Below are positions 7,043 to 15,828 of a DNA stretch of 36,776 bases, one piece after another. Positions within the stretch are counted from its first letter, which is position 1; each line of letters opens with the position of its first letter. This DNA comes from Thermithiobacillus plumbiphilus (GTDB lineage Bacteria; Pseudomonadota; Gammaproteobacteria; Acidithiobacillales; Thermithiobacillaceae), in contig NZ_JBBPCO010000008.1 of assembly GCF_038070005.1 (NCBI RefSeq), positions 1 to 36,776 on the forward strand, written 5' to 3'. The translations under genes and the position numbers were made by a program. The notes under the pieces were generated by a model, which made no database searches, was not told the DNA's origin, and saw only the letters and a list, made by a program, of their open reading frames with translations.

Positions 7043-7441
7043 TCAGGATTTTGACAGGGCGGCGCGGATGCGCTCACCCATGTCCGCCAGTTCCTCGGAC
7101 GTTGCTTGCCGGGCCCGGGCGAAGTTGAGGTCCGATATGGCTTGCATCGGGATCAGATGGACATGGGTATGGGGCACTTCGAGCCCGGCCACCATCACGC
7201 CCACGCGCAGGCAGCCGGTCACCTGTTCCAGGGCCGGCACGACGCGCTTGGCGAAGGGGAGCAGCCCGGCCAGGGTCTCGTCATCGAGGGTGAAGATGTA
7301 GTCGTGTTCCTGCTTGGGGATGACGAGGGTGTGCCCCGCAGCGACCGGGCGGGTGTCGAGAAAGGCGAGGTAGCGCTCGTCTTCGAGCAGCTTCTGGGCC
7401 GGGATTTCACCCCGGATGATGCGGGTAAAGATCGTGCTCAT
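7043..7441 (-). CDS. HIT-family nucleotide hydrolase
   Basis: A 132-residue protein with the histidine-triad motif HTHVHL at 91-96. The second His of the triad attacks the alpha-phosphate. The N-terminal stretch MSTIFTRIIRGEIPAQKLLEDE and RPVAAGHTLVIPKQEH match the HINT/PKCI branch of purine-nucleoside phosphoramidate or dinucleotide hydrolases. Length is normal for the family. The ATG at 7441 is used because homologous sequence begins there, although an open frame continues upstream. An A+T-rich stretch (7451-7468) directly upstream probably contains the promoter. The ComEA-like gene is coupled downstream. Confidence 0.9.
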   Translation of the reverse strand: MSTIFTRIIRGEIPAQKLLEDERYLAFLDTRPVAAGHTLVIPKQEHDYIFTLDDETLAGLLPFAKRVVPALEQVTGCLRVGVMVAGLEVPHTHVHLIPMQAISDLNFARARQATSEELADMGERIRAALSKS

Positions 7442-7569
7442 GTCGGGTCCGCTTATATTAGATATTGTACGGTCCGGGTGGGTGCCAACGCTGGGGCCTG
7501 CTGGCCACCCGGTGCGTCTTTCCGACATCAACTATAGCCCAGAATCGGCGGGCAAGGCAAAGCCGCCGG

Positions 7570-8349
7570 CTACCTGTGGGCCTGCCTGTAGATGGGCATG
7601 TAACGGGGAATGGCAGCGCGCAGGGCGGCGAGGCGCGCCTCATCCGAGGGGTGACTGGACAGGAACTGCGGCGGCCGGGGCTGGCCTGCCGAGGCGCGCA
7701 TCATCTTCTGCCAGAAGCTCAGGGCGGCCTCGGGGTTGTAGCCGGCGCGCGCCATCAGGTCGAGGCCCACCAGATCCGCTTCCGATTCCTGGCGTCGGCC
7801 GAAGGGCAGCTCCACGCCAATGCCAAAGGCGGTGTTGATGAGCTGGCTGGTGGCCGGGCTGATGCGCCCGCCACCGAGCACGCTCATGGCCAGGTTCAGA
7901 CCGACCTCCTGGGATACCCGCTCGCGGCTGTGCTGGGCAATGGCATGGGCTATCTCGTGACCCATCACCGCCGCCAGTTCATCGTCGCTCAAGCCAAGAT
8001 TCAGCAGGCCCGAATAGACCGCCACCTTGCCGCCGGGCAGGGCAAAGGCATTGATGGTCTGGGGCTCGTCGATGACATTGAACTCCCATTTGTAGTCGGG
8101 TCGGTTAGCGACCCGGGCGATGCGTTCGCCCACCCGGCGCACCTGGGCGACCTGCTGGGGATTGCGATTGATCGGCTGTCCGCTCAGTTCCTTCTGGTAA
8201 GTGACCGCCCCGAGCTGGTTGACGTCACTCTCCGAGACCAGCAGGAACTGCTGCCGGCCGGTGACCGGGGCCGAGGCGCAGCCACTCAGGATGCCGGCGA
8301 ATACCAGCAGGCTCAGGCCGGTGCGACGGATACTTGCACGCATTTCCAT
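7570..8349 (-). CDS. M48-family zinc metalloprotease lipoprotein
   Basis: A 259-residue protein. The signal peptide ends in the lipobox LSGC, placing lipidated Cys24 at the membrane; the next residue is Ala, which favours outer-membrane sorting. The zinc site HEIAH (131-135) and the downstream ESEAD (188-192), with the third ligand Glu, are intact. NAFALPGGKVAVYSGLL and FLSSHPSDEARL are family signatures. It resembles LoiP/YcaL and the protease part of BepA, which degrade or help assemble outer-membrane proteins, but lacks BepA's TPR domain. The ATG at 8349 follows AGGAG with 5-base spacing; in-frame ATGs at 8364 and 8343 are less well placed. hemL ends just upstream, so co-transcription is plausible. 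Confidence 0.92.
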   Translation of the reverse strand: MEMRASIRRTGLSLLVFAGILSGCASAPVTGRQQFLLVSESDVNQLGAVTYQKELSGQPINRNPQQVAQVRRVGERIARVANRPDYKWEFNVIDEPQTINAFALPGGKVAVYSGLLNLGLSDDELAAVMGHEIAHAIAQHSRERVSQEVGLNLAMSVLGGGRISPATSQLINTAFGIGVELPFGRRQESEADLVGLDLMARAGYNPEAALSFWQKMMRASAGQPRPPQFLSSHPSDEARLAALRAAIPRYMPIYRQAHR

Positions 8350-8360
8350 GGAGACTCCTG

Positions 8361-9647
8361 TCAAAGTTTGGCAAAGACGGTTTCAGCGGCCTTCAGGGTC
8401 TGCTCGATGTCATCGCTGCCGTGCCGGGTGGAGACGAAGCCGGCCTCGAAGGCGCTGGGGGCGAGATAGACGCCCTGTTCCAGCATGCCGTGAAAGAATT
8501 TCTGGAAGCGATTCACGTCGCTGCGCATGACGTCGGCATAGCTGCGCACGCTCGGGACCTCGGTGAAGAACCAGCCGAACATGCCCGGCACCACGTTGCT
8601 GCGAAAGGGAATGCCGGCACGATTGGCGCGTTCCTGCATGCCTTCGCTCAAGTGACGGGTCTTGTCCGCCAGATCGCTGTAAACGCGCGGCGCTTCGAGC
8701 AGGCGCAGGTTGGCAAGGCCCGCTGCCATGGCCACGGGATTGCCAGACAGCGTGCCGGCCTGATACACCGGCCCAAGCGGCGCGATCTGGTCCATAATCA
8801 CCGCCTTGCCGCCAAAGGCGCCCACCGGCAGGCCACCGCCCACCACCTTGCCGAGCGTGGTCAGGTCCGGGGTGATGCCATAGAGGGCCTGGGCGCCGCC
8901 CGGCGCCACCCGGAAACCGGTCATCACCTCATCGAAGATCAGCACCGCCTCATGGGTGTCGCACAGCTCGCGCAGACCTTCCAGGAAACCCGGCTCGGGC
9001 GGCACGCAGTTCATGTTGCCGGCAATCGGTTCGACGATGATGCCGGCGATCTCGGCACCGAATTCGGCAAAGGCGGCGCGCACGGCCGAGATGTCATTGT
9101 AAGGCAGATTCAGGGTGTGGCGGGCGAAGTCCGCCGGCACGCCGGGGCTGGTCGGCACGCCGAGTGTCAGCATGCCGGAACCGGCCTTCACCAGCAGGCT
9201 GTCGGCGTGGCCGTGATAACAACCCTCGAACTTGATGATCTTGTCGCGCCCGGTAAAGCCACGCGCCAGGCGGATGGCGCTCATGGTCGCCTCGGTGCCG
9301 CTGGAGACCATGCGCACCTTGTCCATGGACGGCACCAGCCGGCACAGGGTGTCGGCCATCTCCACCTCGATGGCGGTTGGCGCGCCAAAGCCCAGACCGC
9401 GGGCGGCCTGTTCCTGCACCGCACGCACCACCTCCGGCGGGTTGTGGCCGTTGATCATCGGCCCCCAGGACGCGACGTAATCGATGTAGCGGTTGCCATC
9501 CACGTCCCAGAGATGCGCTCCCTCGCCGCGCTCGAAAAACACCGGGCTGCCGCCGACACCGCGAAAGGCGCGCACCGGCGAATTCACGCCGCCGGGAATG
9601 TGGATCTGGGCTTTTTCAAAGAGCTGCTGGGACTGCGCGTGCGTCAT
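8361..9647 (-). CDS. hemL: Glutamate-1-semialdehyde 2,1-aminomutase
   Basis: A 428-residue PLP enzyme that converts glutamate-1-semialdehyde to 5-aminolevulinate, the last step of the C5 route to haem. PLP-binding Lys267 is in [27 protein letters not shown] (238-246) carries the Asp that contacts the pyridine nitrogen; [15 protein letters not shown] (115-129) binds phosphate. Length is normal. The ATG at 9647 has GGAG 5 bases upstream. It supplies haem for the cytochromes that ResB-CcsA mature. thiE lies 175 bases upstream on the same strand; I could not fix a promoter in the gap. Confidence 0.97.
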   Translation of the reverse strand: MTHAQSQQLFEKAQIHIPGGVNSPVRAFRGVGGSPVFFERGEGAHLWDVDGNRYIDYVASWGPMINGHNPPEVVRAVQEQAARGLGFGAPTAIEVEMADTLCRLVPSMDKVRMVSSGTEATMSAIRLARGFTGRDKIIKFEGCYHGHADSLLVKAGSGMLTLGVPTSPGVPADFARHTLNLPYNDISAVRAAFAEFGAEIAGIIVEPIAGNMNCVPPEPGFLEGLRELCDTHEAVLIFDEVMTGFRVAPGGAQALYGITPDLTTLGKVVGGGLPVGAFGGKAVIMDQIAPLGPVYQAGTLSGNPVAMAAGLANLRLLEAPRVYSDLADKTRHLSEGMQERANRAGIPFRSNVVPGMFGWFFTEVPSVRSYADVMRSDVNRFQKFFHGMLEQGVYLAPSAFEAGFVSTRHGSDDIEQTLKAAETVFAKL

Positions 9648-9822
9648 GTCATCTCCGGGGCCGGGCCATGCAAAAGCATGATAAAGGGAACAAAGAACCC
9701 GCCGCCATCCGTTTTCCGTCATGGCGGCCTGAGTTTCTCTATGTTAAGCGGACAGGCCCGGGTGGTGGAAGTCGCCGGACGGATTTCCTGATCAACGTAC
9801 CGGCCGGGCTGCGGTTGACGAG

Positions 9823-10476
9823 CTAGGCTTGACTGGAAAACAGGCGGGCGAAGCGGCGGGCGGCGGCCTCGATGTCCTCCGCGGCGAAGATGCCGCTGAC
9901 CACGGCCAAGGCATCGGCGCCGGCGCGCAACAGAAAGCCGCCGTTTTCCGGGGTGACGCCGCCAATGGCCACCAGGGGCAGGGAGAGCTGGCGGCGGGCG
10001 CTGTGCAGCAGCTCGGGTGCGGCAATCACGGCTTCGGGTTTGGTGCTGGAAGCATGAAAGGCGCCAAAGGCCAGATAGTCGGCGCCAGCCAGTTGCGCCT
10101 TGATGGCCAGTTCCAGGCTATTGTGACAACTCACGCCAATGAGCACTTCTGGTCCCAGCACGGCGCGGGCGTCCTGAATGCTCATGTCGCCCTGGCCCAG
10201 ATGCACGGCCGGGGCACCGATGCGGCGGGCCAGCAGGACGTCATCATTGATGACCAGGGTGGCGCCATGTCTGATGCAGACGCTCAGGAGACCAATGGCC
10301 TGACGCTGGCGTTTTTCGATGTCCGCGCTCTTGTCGCGGTATTGCAGGATGCGCGCCCCGCCACGCAGCGCGGCCTCTGCCCGCGTGACGAAGTCCAGCT
10401 CGGGCATCAGCTCGGCATCCGTGATGGCGTACAGCCCCCGGATCAGACTTCGGGCGCGGTCCCGGCGGTCGTGCAT
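9823..10476 (-). CDS. thiE: Thiamine-phosphate synthase
   Basis: A 217-residue TIM-barrel enzyme that joins HMP pyrophosphate and thiazole phosphate to thiamine phosphate. Signatures: GGARILQYRDKSAD (substrate-binding Gln/Arg), LVINDDVLLA, VHLGQGDMS, GVSCHNSLE and ADYLAFGAFHASSTKP, followed by VAIGGVTPEN. Its ATG overlaps the thiD stop by one base (TGATG), so translation is coupled. No thiazole-branch genes are nearby; the two-gene thiD-thiE unit handles the pyrimidine branch and the joining step. Confidence 0.96.
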   Translation of the reverse strand: MHDRRDRARSLIRGLYAITDAELMPELDFVTRAEAALRGGARILQYRDKSADIEKRQRQAIGLLSVCIRHGATLVINDDVLLARRIGAPAVHLGQGDMSIQDARAVLGPEVLIGVSCHNSLELAIKAQLAGADYLAFGAFHASSTKPEAVIAAPELLHSARRQLSLPLVAIGGVTPENGGFLLRAGADALAVVSGIFAAEDIEAAARRFARLFSSQA

Positions 10477-11309
10477 CAGTGAACCCCGGGGCCGGATTGC
10501 GGGTCTATATCGTAGTCGTCGCGGGCCCAGAACAGCCGATCAGGGATCAGTTGGCCAAGGCCTGCGCGATAGGCGAACTGCACCGCGCTGTGGGTGAAGG
10601 CCAAGGCTTCCTCGACGGCATTGCGCATGTCCAGGCCGTGTGCCAGGGCTGCGGCCACTGCGGCGGAGAGGGTGCAGCCGGTGCCGTGATACTGCCCGGG
10701 AAGCCGGGGCTGTGCATAGCGTTCGAGTAACCGGCTGTCGTGAAACAACAGGCTTTCCAGCTCGGGCGTGGGTTCGTGGCCGCCGGTAATGAGCACGTGA
10801 TCCGCGCCCAGCGCCAGCAGCGCCTGACCGGCGGCCTCCAGGTTGTCGGCTTCGGGCGCGAGCTGGCGCGCCTCCAGGCTGTTGGGCGTAACGAGCGCGC
10901 AGCGGGGCAGCAGCAGTGTCTTCATGGCATCGCGCAGGTCTTCCTCGACGAGCGCGCCGCCACCGCCGGCCTGCAGTACCGGGTCGAGCACCAGCGGAAT
11001 GTCTGGGTAGTCCATCAGAATGGCGGCGACTGCTTCCATGATGCCGATACTGGGCAGCATGCCAAGCTTGATCGCCCGAATCGGGATGTCTTCCAGCACC
11101 GCCCGGGCCTGGGCTGCGACATCGGTCGGGTCCATGCTGACGAAGCCCTTGACGTCCTGGGTGTCCTGCACGGTCAGGGCGCTGAGCGCAGCGCAGCCGT
11201 GCACGCCCATGCTGGCGAATGTGAGCAGGTCGGCGGCAATGCCGGCGCCGCCCGAGGGATCCAGGCCGGCAATGCTGAGTACGGCGGGAAACGGGTTTTC
11301 TGCCTGCAT
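10476..11309 (-). CDS. thiD: Hydroxymethylpyrimidine/phosphomethylpyrimidine kinase
   Basis: A 277-residue ribokinase-fold enzyme that phosphorylates HMP twice to HMP pyrophosphate. SIAGLDPSGGAG (12-23) binds the pyrimidine, LVLDPVLQAGGGGALV is the central motif, and HGTGCTLSAAVAAALA near the C-terminus holds the anion hole and catalytic Cys. The ATG at 11309 is preferred to that at 11315: AGGAG is 7 bases from the former but only 1 from the latter. The 420-base leader upstream lacks the conserved blocks of a TPP riboswitch. Confidence 0.95.
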   Translation of the reverse strand: MQAENPFPAVLSIAGLDPSGGAGIAADLLTFASMGVHGCAALSALTVQDTQDVKGFVSMDPTDVAAQARAVLEDIPIRAIKLGMLPSIGIMEAVAAILMDYPDIPLVLDPVLQAGGGGALVEEDLRDAMKTLLLPRCALVTPNSLEARQLAPEADNLEAAGQALLALGADHVLITGGHEPTPELESLLFHDSRLLERYAQPRLPGQYHGTGCTLSAAVAAALAHGLDMRNAVEEALAFTHSAVQFAYRAGLGQLIPDRLFWARDDYDIDPQSGPGVH

Positions 11310-11729
11310 GATCATGCTCCTGCTCGCTGCGATGTGGGGTGGTGAGGTGGCCCGTGTTGTGCCGGATTTTTGGCGTTCCTGTGGCTTGCCAGATCCGGCC
11401 CTGGTGGCGACAAAGGACGGATCTGGGGATCATTTTAGACCAGTGATGCCCGCAAGCAAGGGCTTTGGCCTGTCCGGCCTTGGTATCACCAGACCGGTGA
11501 CTTGTCCCCCGATGCTGTGGATAAGTTTGTGAGTAGTTGCCCGGGGTTTTGTCAAAATTGTGACAGCAGAAGGCTCGCGGCGTCTTGCCCAAAAATTAGT
11601 CATCAAGGTTTTTGTTGAAAATCAATAGTTTGCGATCAGGGAAGAAAGCTGGTTTGAAAGAGTGGCTGTTTCCTGGCTATTGACTGCCACAAATGGGTGC
11701 TGTGAACAAGTAGCCTCTGCGGGATATGT
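11310..11729. other. 420-base intergenic region before thiD with DnaA-box-like element
   Basis: No convincing gene. 11515-11531 reads CTGTGGATAAGTTTGTG, containing a perfect DnaA box (TTATCCACA on -, 11516-11524). At 11585-11595 lies TTGCCCAAAAA. The same two motifs, 69-70 bases apart, recur before priA at 20805 and 20874. The stretch 11590-11700 is A+T-richer than its surroundings. TPP-riboswitch landmarks such as CTGAGA were looked for on the - strand and not found. Confidence 0.5.
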
Positions 11730-12521
11730 CTAGCCGCTGACCCGACGGGGCTTGCGCGGTGCCTGGCGGAACAGGAGGTCATAGACTTTGATGGGCAGGT
11801 GTCGCAGGACCCAGCCGATCCAGCTCATGGGGCGTGGCAGCACCAGCCAGGCCTGCCCCCGATCGATGGCACGGCGCATGCGCGCCGCCGCCCGTTCCGG
11901 GGTCATCAGCCAGGGCATGGGATAGGGATTGATGCGCGTCATCGGGGTGTCGACGTAACCCGGACAGATGGTGCTGACCGCAAGTCCGCTGCCGGCCAGC
12001 TCCAGGCGCAGGCTTTCGAGATAGCTGATGGTCGCGGCCTTGGACGCCGAGTAGGCGCCGGCCCCGGGCAGGCCGCGGAAGCCGGCGACACTGGCAATGC
12101 CGGCGAGACGGCCTTCACCGGCGGCCAGCATGGCCGGCAGGAAGGCGCTGAAGGTATGCACCATGCCCAGCCAGTTGGTGTCCATGACCTCGCGGAAGGT
12201 GCTGCTGTCCTCCGGGCACTGGGTCAGTGTCCCGACACTGACACCGGCATTGGCAATGAGCACCTGCGGCACCCCCGCGCTGGCAATGAATGTCGCCGCG
12301 ATGTCCTGCATGGCGTCCGCGTCCCGGACATCGGCGCTGAAACAGTGGGGCAGGCCGCCCCGGGCGCGAACCAGGGCCGCGGTGCTTTCCAGCCGTGCGG
12401 CATCGCGCCCGAGCAGGCCGAGCTGCACCCCGGGCCCGGCATAGGCTGCAGCGAGTGCCTGGCCGATGCCGCTACTGGCCCCGGTGATGAAAACCCTTTG
12501 AATTTGCGAGAAGTATGGCAT
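11730..12521 (-). CDS. Short-chain dehydrogenase/reductase
   Basis: A 263-residue classical SDR. The nucleotide-binding TGASSGIG is at 13-20, NAG at 91-93, and the catalytic set Ser144, Tyr157 and Lys161 (YSASK) is complete. GRD near 38-40 suggests NADP preference. After the Rossmann core the C-terminus has a hydrophobic, basic tail (PMSWIGWVLRHLPIKVYDLLFRQAPRKPRR) that may lie on the membrane, as in SDRs acting on lipids. It is divergent from the diiron ferritin-like gene with 74 bases between the starts, so shared regulation is possible. The substrate is unknown; a lipid or quinone-related oxidoreduction is a guess. Confidence 0.85.
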   Translation of the reverse strand: MPYFSQIQRVFITGASSGIGQALAAAYAGPGVQLGLLGRDAARLESTAALVRARGGLPHCFSADVRDADAMQDIAATFIASAGVPQVLIANAGVSVGTLTQCPEDSSTFREVMDTNWLGMVHTFSAFLPAMLAAGEGRLAGIASVAGFRGLPGAGAYSASKAATISYLESLRLELAGSGLAVSTICPGYVDTPMTRINPYPMPWLMTPERAAARMRRAIDRGQAWLVLPRPMSWIGWVLRHLPIKVYDLLFRQAPRKPRRVSG

Positions 12522-12595
12522 CTGTATCGGAACCTGTTAAAATGGCAGGCTGATGTTTTTCCTGGGCTCTGCCCGCGTTTCCTCTGGAGGCACGC

Positions 12596-13456
12596 ATGTT
12601 TTATCCGGAATTGTTCAAGTCGCTGGAAAAGGTTCGCTGGAACCTCCAGGACGATGTGCCCTGGGACCAGTTCGATCCGGACAAGATTACGGATGAGCAA
12701 CTGCATACTATCAAGATGAATGCTATCACCGAATGGTCTGCCTTGCCCGCCACCGAGATGTTCCTGCGGGACAACCGGCACGATTCGGATTTCTGCGCCT
12801 TCATGTCGGTCTGGTTTTATGAGGAGCAGAAGCATGCGCTGGTGCTCATCGAGTATCTCAACCGCTTCGCGCCGCAGTTCGTGCCGACCGAGGAAGAATT
12901 GCACGGCGTGCGCTTCGAGTTCGACCCGGCCCCGGCGTTGGAGACCCTGATGCTGCACTTCTGCGGCGAGGTGCGCCTGACCCAGTGGTACCGGCGCGCC
13001 GCCGAGTGGCACACCGAACCGGTGATCAAGCACATCTATTCCCTGCTGTCGCATGACGAGGCCCGTCACGGCAACGCCTATCTGAAGTTCATGCGCCGCG
13101 CCATCGATCGTTGCGGCGACGAGGCGCGCCTGGCTTTCTCAAAGCTCGGCGTGCTGATGGCAAACACCAAGGTGGCCAAGGCCCTGCACCCGACCAATCT
13201 GCACGTCAGTGAAGCCGCCTTCCCCAATGATACGGTGCAGAGCCGCCTGCCTGATCCGGGCTGGCTGGAGCGCTGGCTGGATGAGCAGATCAGCTTTGAC
13301 CGGGAGTGGGAGCAGAAGGTGGTCAACGGCATTCTGCGCAATCTCTCCAGCCTGTTTGGTCTGCCACTACAGACGGCCAAGGATCTGAGCCGTTATCGCA
13401 AGAGCCTGCTCGAGCGCGCGCAGCCCGGCAGCAATGGTGCCGACGCCATGGCCTGA
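12596..13456 (+). CDS. Diiron ferritin-like protein (acyl-ACP-desaturase-like)
   Basis: A 286-residue helical protein carrying the complete six-ligand set of a carboxylate-bridged diiron site: Glu46, Glu77 and His80 (EEQKH), Glu125 and Glu155 and His158 (DEARH). The spacing (about 31 residues between the first two Glu, about 30 between the third and fourth, plus two ExxH motifs) is that of the ferritin-like four-helix bundle. Overall length is closest to soluble acyl-ACP desaturases or diiron oxygenases rather than to ferritins, which are shorter. GGAGG lies 5 bases before the ATG. A bidirectional terminator follows. The substrate cannot be read from the sequence; the divergent SDR neighbour hints at a two-step oxidation of a lipid-like compound. 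Confidence 0.8.
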   Translation: MFYPELFKSLEKVRWNLQDDVPWDQFDPDKITDEQLHTIKMNAITEWSALPATEMFLRDNRHDSDFCAFMSVWFYEEQKHALVLIEYLNRFAPQFVPTEEELHGVRFEFDPAPALETLMLHFCGEVRLTQWYRRAAEWHTEPVIKHIYSLLSHDEARHGNAYLKFMRRAIDRCGDEARLAFSKLGVLMANTKVAKALHPTNLHVSEAAFPNDTVQSRLPDPGWLERWLDEQISFDREWEQKVVNGILRNLSSLFGLPLQTAKDLSRYRKSLLERAQPGSNGADAMA

Positions 13457-13478
13457 ACGGCCTGCTCGCAGCCAAGGA

Positions 13479-13515
13479 AAAACCCCCGTCGGTTGCCCGG
13501 CGGGGGTTTTGTTTT
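13479..13515. terminator. Bidirectional terminator between ferritin-like gene and dsbA
   Basis: AAAACCCCCG (13479-13488) pairs with CGGGGGTTTT (13501-13510). The stem continues inward through a U-G wobble and CGG/CCG to a TTGC loop, about 14 bp in all. A-tract on the left and T-tract on the right let it stop both converging genes. Confidence 0.92.
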
Positions 13516-13528
13516 GGAGCTCTGGGCC

Positions 13529-14158
13529 TCAGCGGGTTTTGACCTTTTGCACCAGTTGGCCCACGACCTGCATCAGTTTTTCGCTGTCGCCATTGGTGTA
13601 TGCCGGGGAGGTGCGGTAACGGCCGGCGACGATCAGGGTGGGTACCCCGGTGATGCCATAATCCTCGGTGAGTTGGCGTGCCCGGTTGACCTTGGAGGCC
13701 ACCGAGAAGGAGCTCATCATCGCCTGAAAGCGGTCAGGATCCAGCCCGACCTGGCGGGCGGCCTGGACAAAGGTAGCCGGATCCTGCCAGTCCATGCCCT
13801 GCCTTTGAATGGCATTGAAGAGCGCCTCGCGGTAGGCGTGTTCCTTGCCCATGGCCTGGGCGGCATAGAATGCCCGCGCCATGCCTTCCTGGCTCGGATT
13901 GCCGACCACCGGCATACCGACGAAATTCACCCGGCCCTCGTTTTTGCGCAGCCACTGCTGCAGCACGGGTTCCAGCTCATAGCAGTGAGGGCAACTGAAG
14001 GCAAAGACCTCCACTACCTCCACGCCCTTGCGGTTGTCCGCCGGTACCGGCCGTTCCAGAGGAACGTAGTCGGTGCCGGCGCTGAGCGCCCAGGCAAATG
14101 CCGGGCTGCCCAGAAACAGCAAAAGAAAGAGCTGGTTCAGGAAGTTGCGTCGATTCAT
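13529..14158 (-). CDS. dsbA: Thiol:disulfide interchange protein DsbA
   Basis: A 209-residue periplasmic oxidoreductase with a signal peptide ending near AFAWA (about 24). The active site Cys56-Pro-His-Cys59 (FAFSCPHCYELEP) and the cis-Pro loop GITGVPTLIV are intact, and the helical insertion between them is of normal size. It introduces disulfides into exported proteins, and in bacteria with multihaem cytochromes it influences CXXCH oxidation before haem attachment. No DsbB is nearby. It converges with the ferritin-like gene on the shared terminator. Confidence 0.94.
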   Translation of the reverse strand: MNRRNFLNQLFLLLFLGSPAFAWALSAGTDYVPLERPVPADNRKGVEVVEVFAFSCPHCYELEPVLQQWLRKNEGRVNFVGMPVVGNPSQEGMARAFYAAQAMGKEHAYREALFNAIQRQGMDWQDPATFVQAARQVGLDPDRFQAMMSSFSVASKVNRARQLTEDYGITGVPTLIVAGRYRTSPAYTNGDSEKLMQVVGQLVQKVKTR

Positions 14159-14241
14159 GCCATGTCCTCGGTCTGAAGCGCCTGCCGGCGCGATAACTTA
14201 TCTTAGCAAACGCAACAGACCAGGGAAGGGTTTACCGCTAT

Positions 14242-15615
14242 TTAACGATAGCCCCGGCGCGGGCCATTCTGCTCGCCGGCCTTCCAGCCGCGGCCTTCAC
14301 CCCGGCGGGGGGCATCCTTGGAGAAGCGGCTGTTCTCGCCATAGCGGCCTTCGCCCTGACGCGCCGGCGCGTCGGTCCTGTCACCTGGACGGGCTGACGC
14401 ACCCGCGCGATTGCCGGGCTGCTGGCCAGGGCGGGGGGCACCTGTGCGCCGGGGCGCGGGGCGCGATGCGCTCTCGCTTTGGCGCGGTTCCAGCCCGACA
14501 ATGACGCTGCGCTCCATGCGATGACCGGTCAGGCGCTCGATGCGGCTCAGGTTGCCGCGCTCCTGCGGGCCGGCGAAGGAGATGGCGACACCACTGGCAC
14601 CACCGCGGCCGGTGCGGCCGATGCGATGCACGTAGTCCTCGGCCACCATGGGCAGATCGAAGTTGATCACATGACTCAGGCCCTGGATGTCCAGGCCGCG
14701 GGCCGCGACGTCAGTAGCCACCAGAACGCGCACCTGTCCACGACGCATGCGCTGCACGGTGCGGGTACGGGCTGACTGGCGCATGTCGCCATGCAGGGCG
14801 GCACTGGCATGGCCCTGACCGGCCAGGTTCTCGGCAAGCTGATCGGCCGCGGCCTTGGTGGCGGTGAACACGATGGCCTGGGTCAGCTCGTCCTGTTGCA
14901 GCAGGTGCTCCAGCAGGCGGCGCTTGTGCTCGACGCCATCGGCCAGGAGCAGGCGCTGCTCGATGTTGTCATGCTTTTCGCGCACGCCGGCGACCTGGAT
15001 GCGCACCGGGTCTTTCAGCATGCGGCTGGCCAGACGGGCCGGGCCACCTTCCAGGGTGGCTGAAAACAGCAGGGTCTGACGCGAGGCCGGGGCCGCGGCG
15101 GCGATCCGTTCCACGTCATCGACAAAGCCCATGTCCAGCATGCGATCGGCCTCGTCGAGCACCAGCAGTTCCATGCGGGAGAAATCCACCCGATTGCGCT
15201 GCATGTGGTCGATCAGCCGTCCCGGCGTCGCCACCAGCAGATCCAGGGGGCGGGCCAGCATCTGTTCCTGGGCGGGATAGGGGGCGCCACCGACGATCAC
15301 GCCGGCCCGCAAGGGGGTGAAGCGGGCATAGCGGCGGATGGCTTCCTGGATCTGCTGCGCCAGTTCGCGGGTGGGGGTGAGAATCAGCACGCGCGGGCCG
15401 CGGCCGGACACGGCGGCCGGGGTCTGCAGGCGTTGCAGGGCCGGCAGCACGAAGGCGGCGGTCTTGCCCGTGCCGGTCTGCGCCGAGGCCATGACATCCT
15501 GGCCGCTCAGGGCGGCGGGGATGGCCTGACGCTGGATTTCGGTCGGCTGGTCATAGCCGGAGGCGGCCAGTGCCTGCATGAGGGGCTGGCAAAGATTCAG
15601 TTCTGCAAATGACAT
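14242..15615 (-). CDS. rhlE: DEAD-box RNA helicase, RhlE type
   Basis: A 457-residue ATP-dependent RNA helicase. Motifs in order: Q motif QPTEIQ (23-28), Walker A AQTGTGKT (45-52), PTRELA, GG, TPGRLIDH, VLDEADRMLDMGF, FSATL, then in the second domain the ATDVAARGLDI and HRIGRTGRGG blocks. A tail of about 85 residues rich in Arg, Gly, Pro and Ala follows, typical of RhlE and likely RNA-binding. The ATG at 15615 starts exactly at the conserved MSFAELNL; the open frame continues 123 bases upstream without homology. The ribosome-binding site is weak. The 213-base upstream region contains a perfect hairpin. Confidence 0.93.
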   Translation of the reverse strand: MSFAELNLCQPLMQALAASGYDQPTEIQRQAIPAALSGQDVMASAQTGTGKTAAFVLPALQRLQTPAAVSGRGPRVLILTPTRELAQQIQEAIRRYARFTPLRAGVIVGGAPYPAQEQMLARPLDLLVATPGRLIDHMQRNRVDFSRMELLVLDEADRMLDMGFVDDVERIAAAAPASRQTLLFSATLEGGPARLASRMLKDPVRIQVAGVREKHDNIEQRLLLADGVEHKRRLLEHLLQQDELTQAIVFTATKAAADQLAENLAGQGHASAALHGDMRQSARTRTVQRMRRGQVRVLVATDVAARGLDIQGLSHVINFDLPMVAEDYVHRIGRTGRGGASGVAISFAGPQERGNLSRIERLTGHRMERSVIVGLEPRQSESASRPAPRRTGAPRPGQQPGNRAGASARPGDRTDAPARQGEGRYGENSRFSKDAPRRGEGRGWKAGEQNGPRRGYR

Positions 15616-15794
15616 TGATTGTACTCGCTTGCCCGTGTGGGGCAGTGGGTAAGGAGAACCCTGAGGCTTGCCGTCGGCGAGCCCTAAATTGAATGGCCAG
15701 GGTCCTGAAAACGTCTCGAACCCGGAAATGATGTGCAACTGAGGGGGCTAGGGACGTGGCGTATGTTCTGTTTTAGTGAACAGGGCGAGTATAC

Positions 15795-15814
15795 GCGCTT
15801 TCTTATGAAAGCGC
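15795..15814. other. Perfect hairpin in the leader of rhlE
   Basis: GCGCTTTC (15795-15802), loop TTAT, GAAAGCGC (15807-15814), between the SPOR gene stop and rhlE on the - strand. No T-tract follows on either strand, so it is a poor intrinsic terminator. It may be a weak or Rho-assisted terminator, or a structure in a long rhlE leader. Confidence 0.4.
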
Positions 15815-15828
15815 CAGCCCGACTGTGG

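Noticed and set aside
11310-11729. TPP riboswitch upstream of thiD
   Set aside because: The conserved blocks (CTGAGA, the GAACCTGA segment and the TACC/GGTA elements in order) were looked for on the - strand and are absent.
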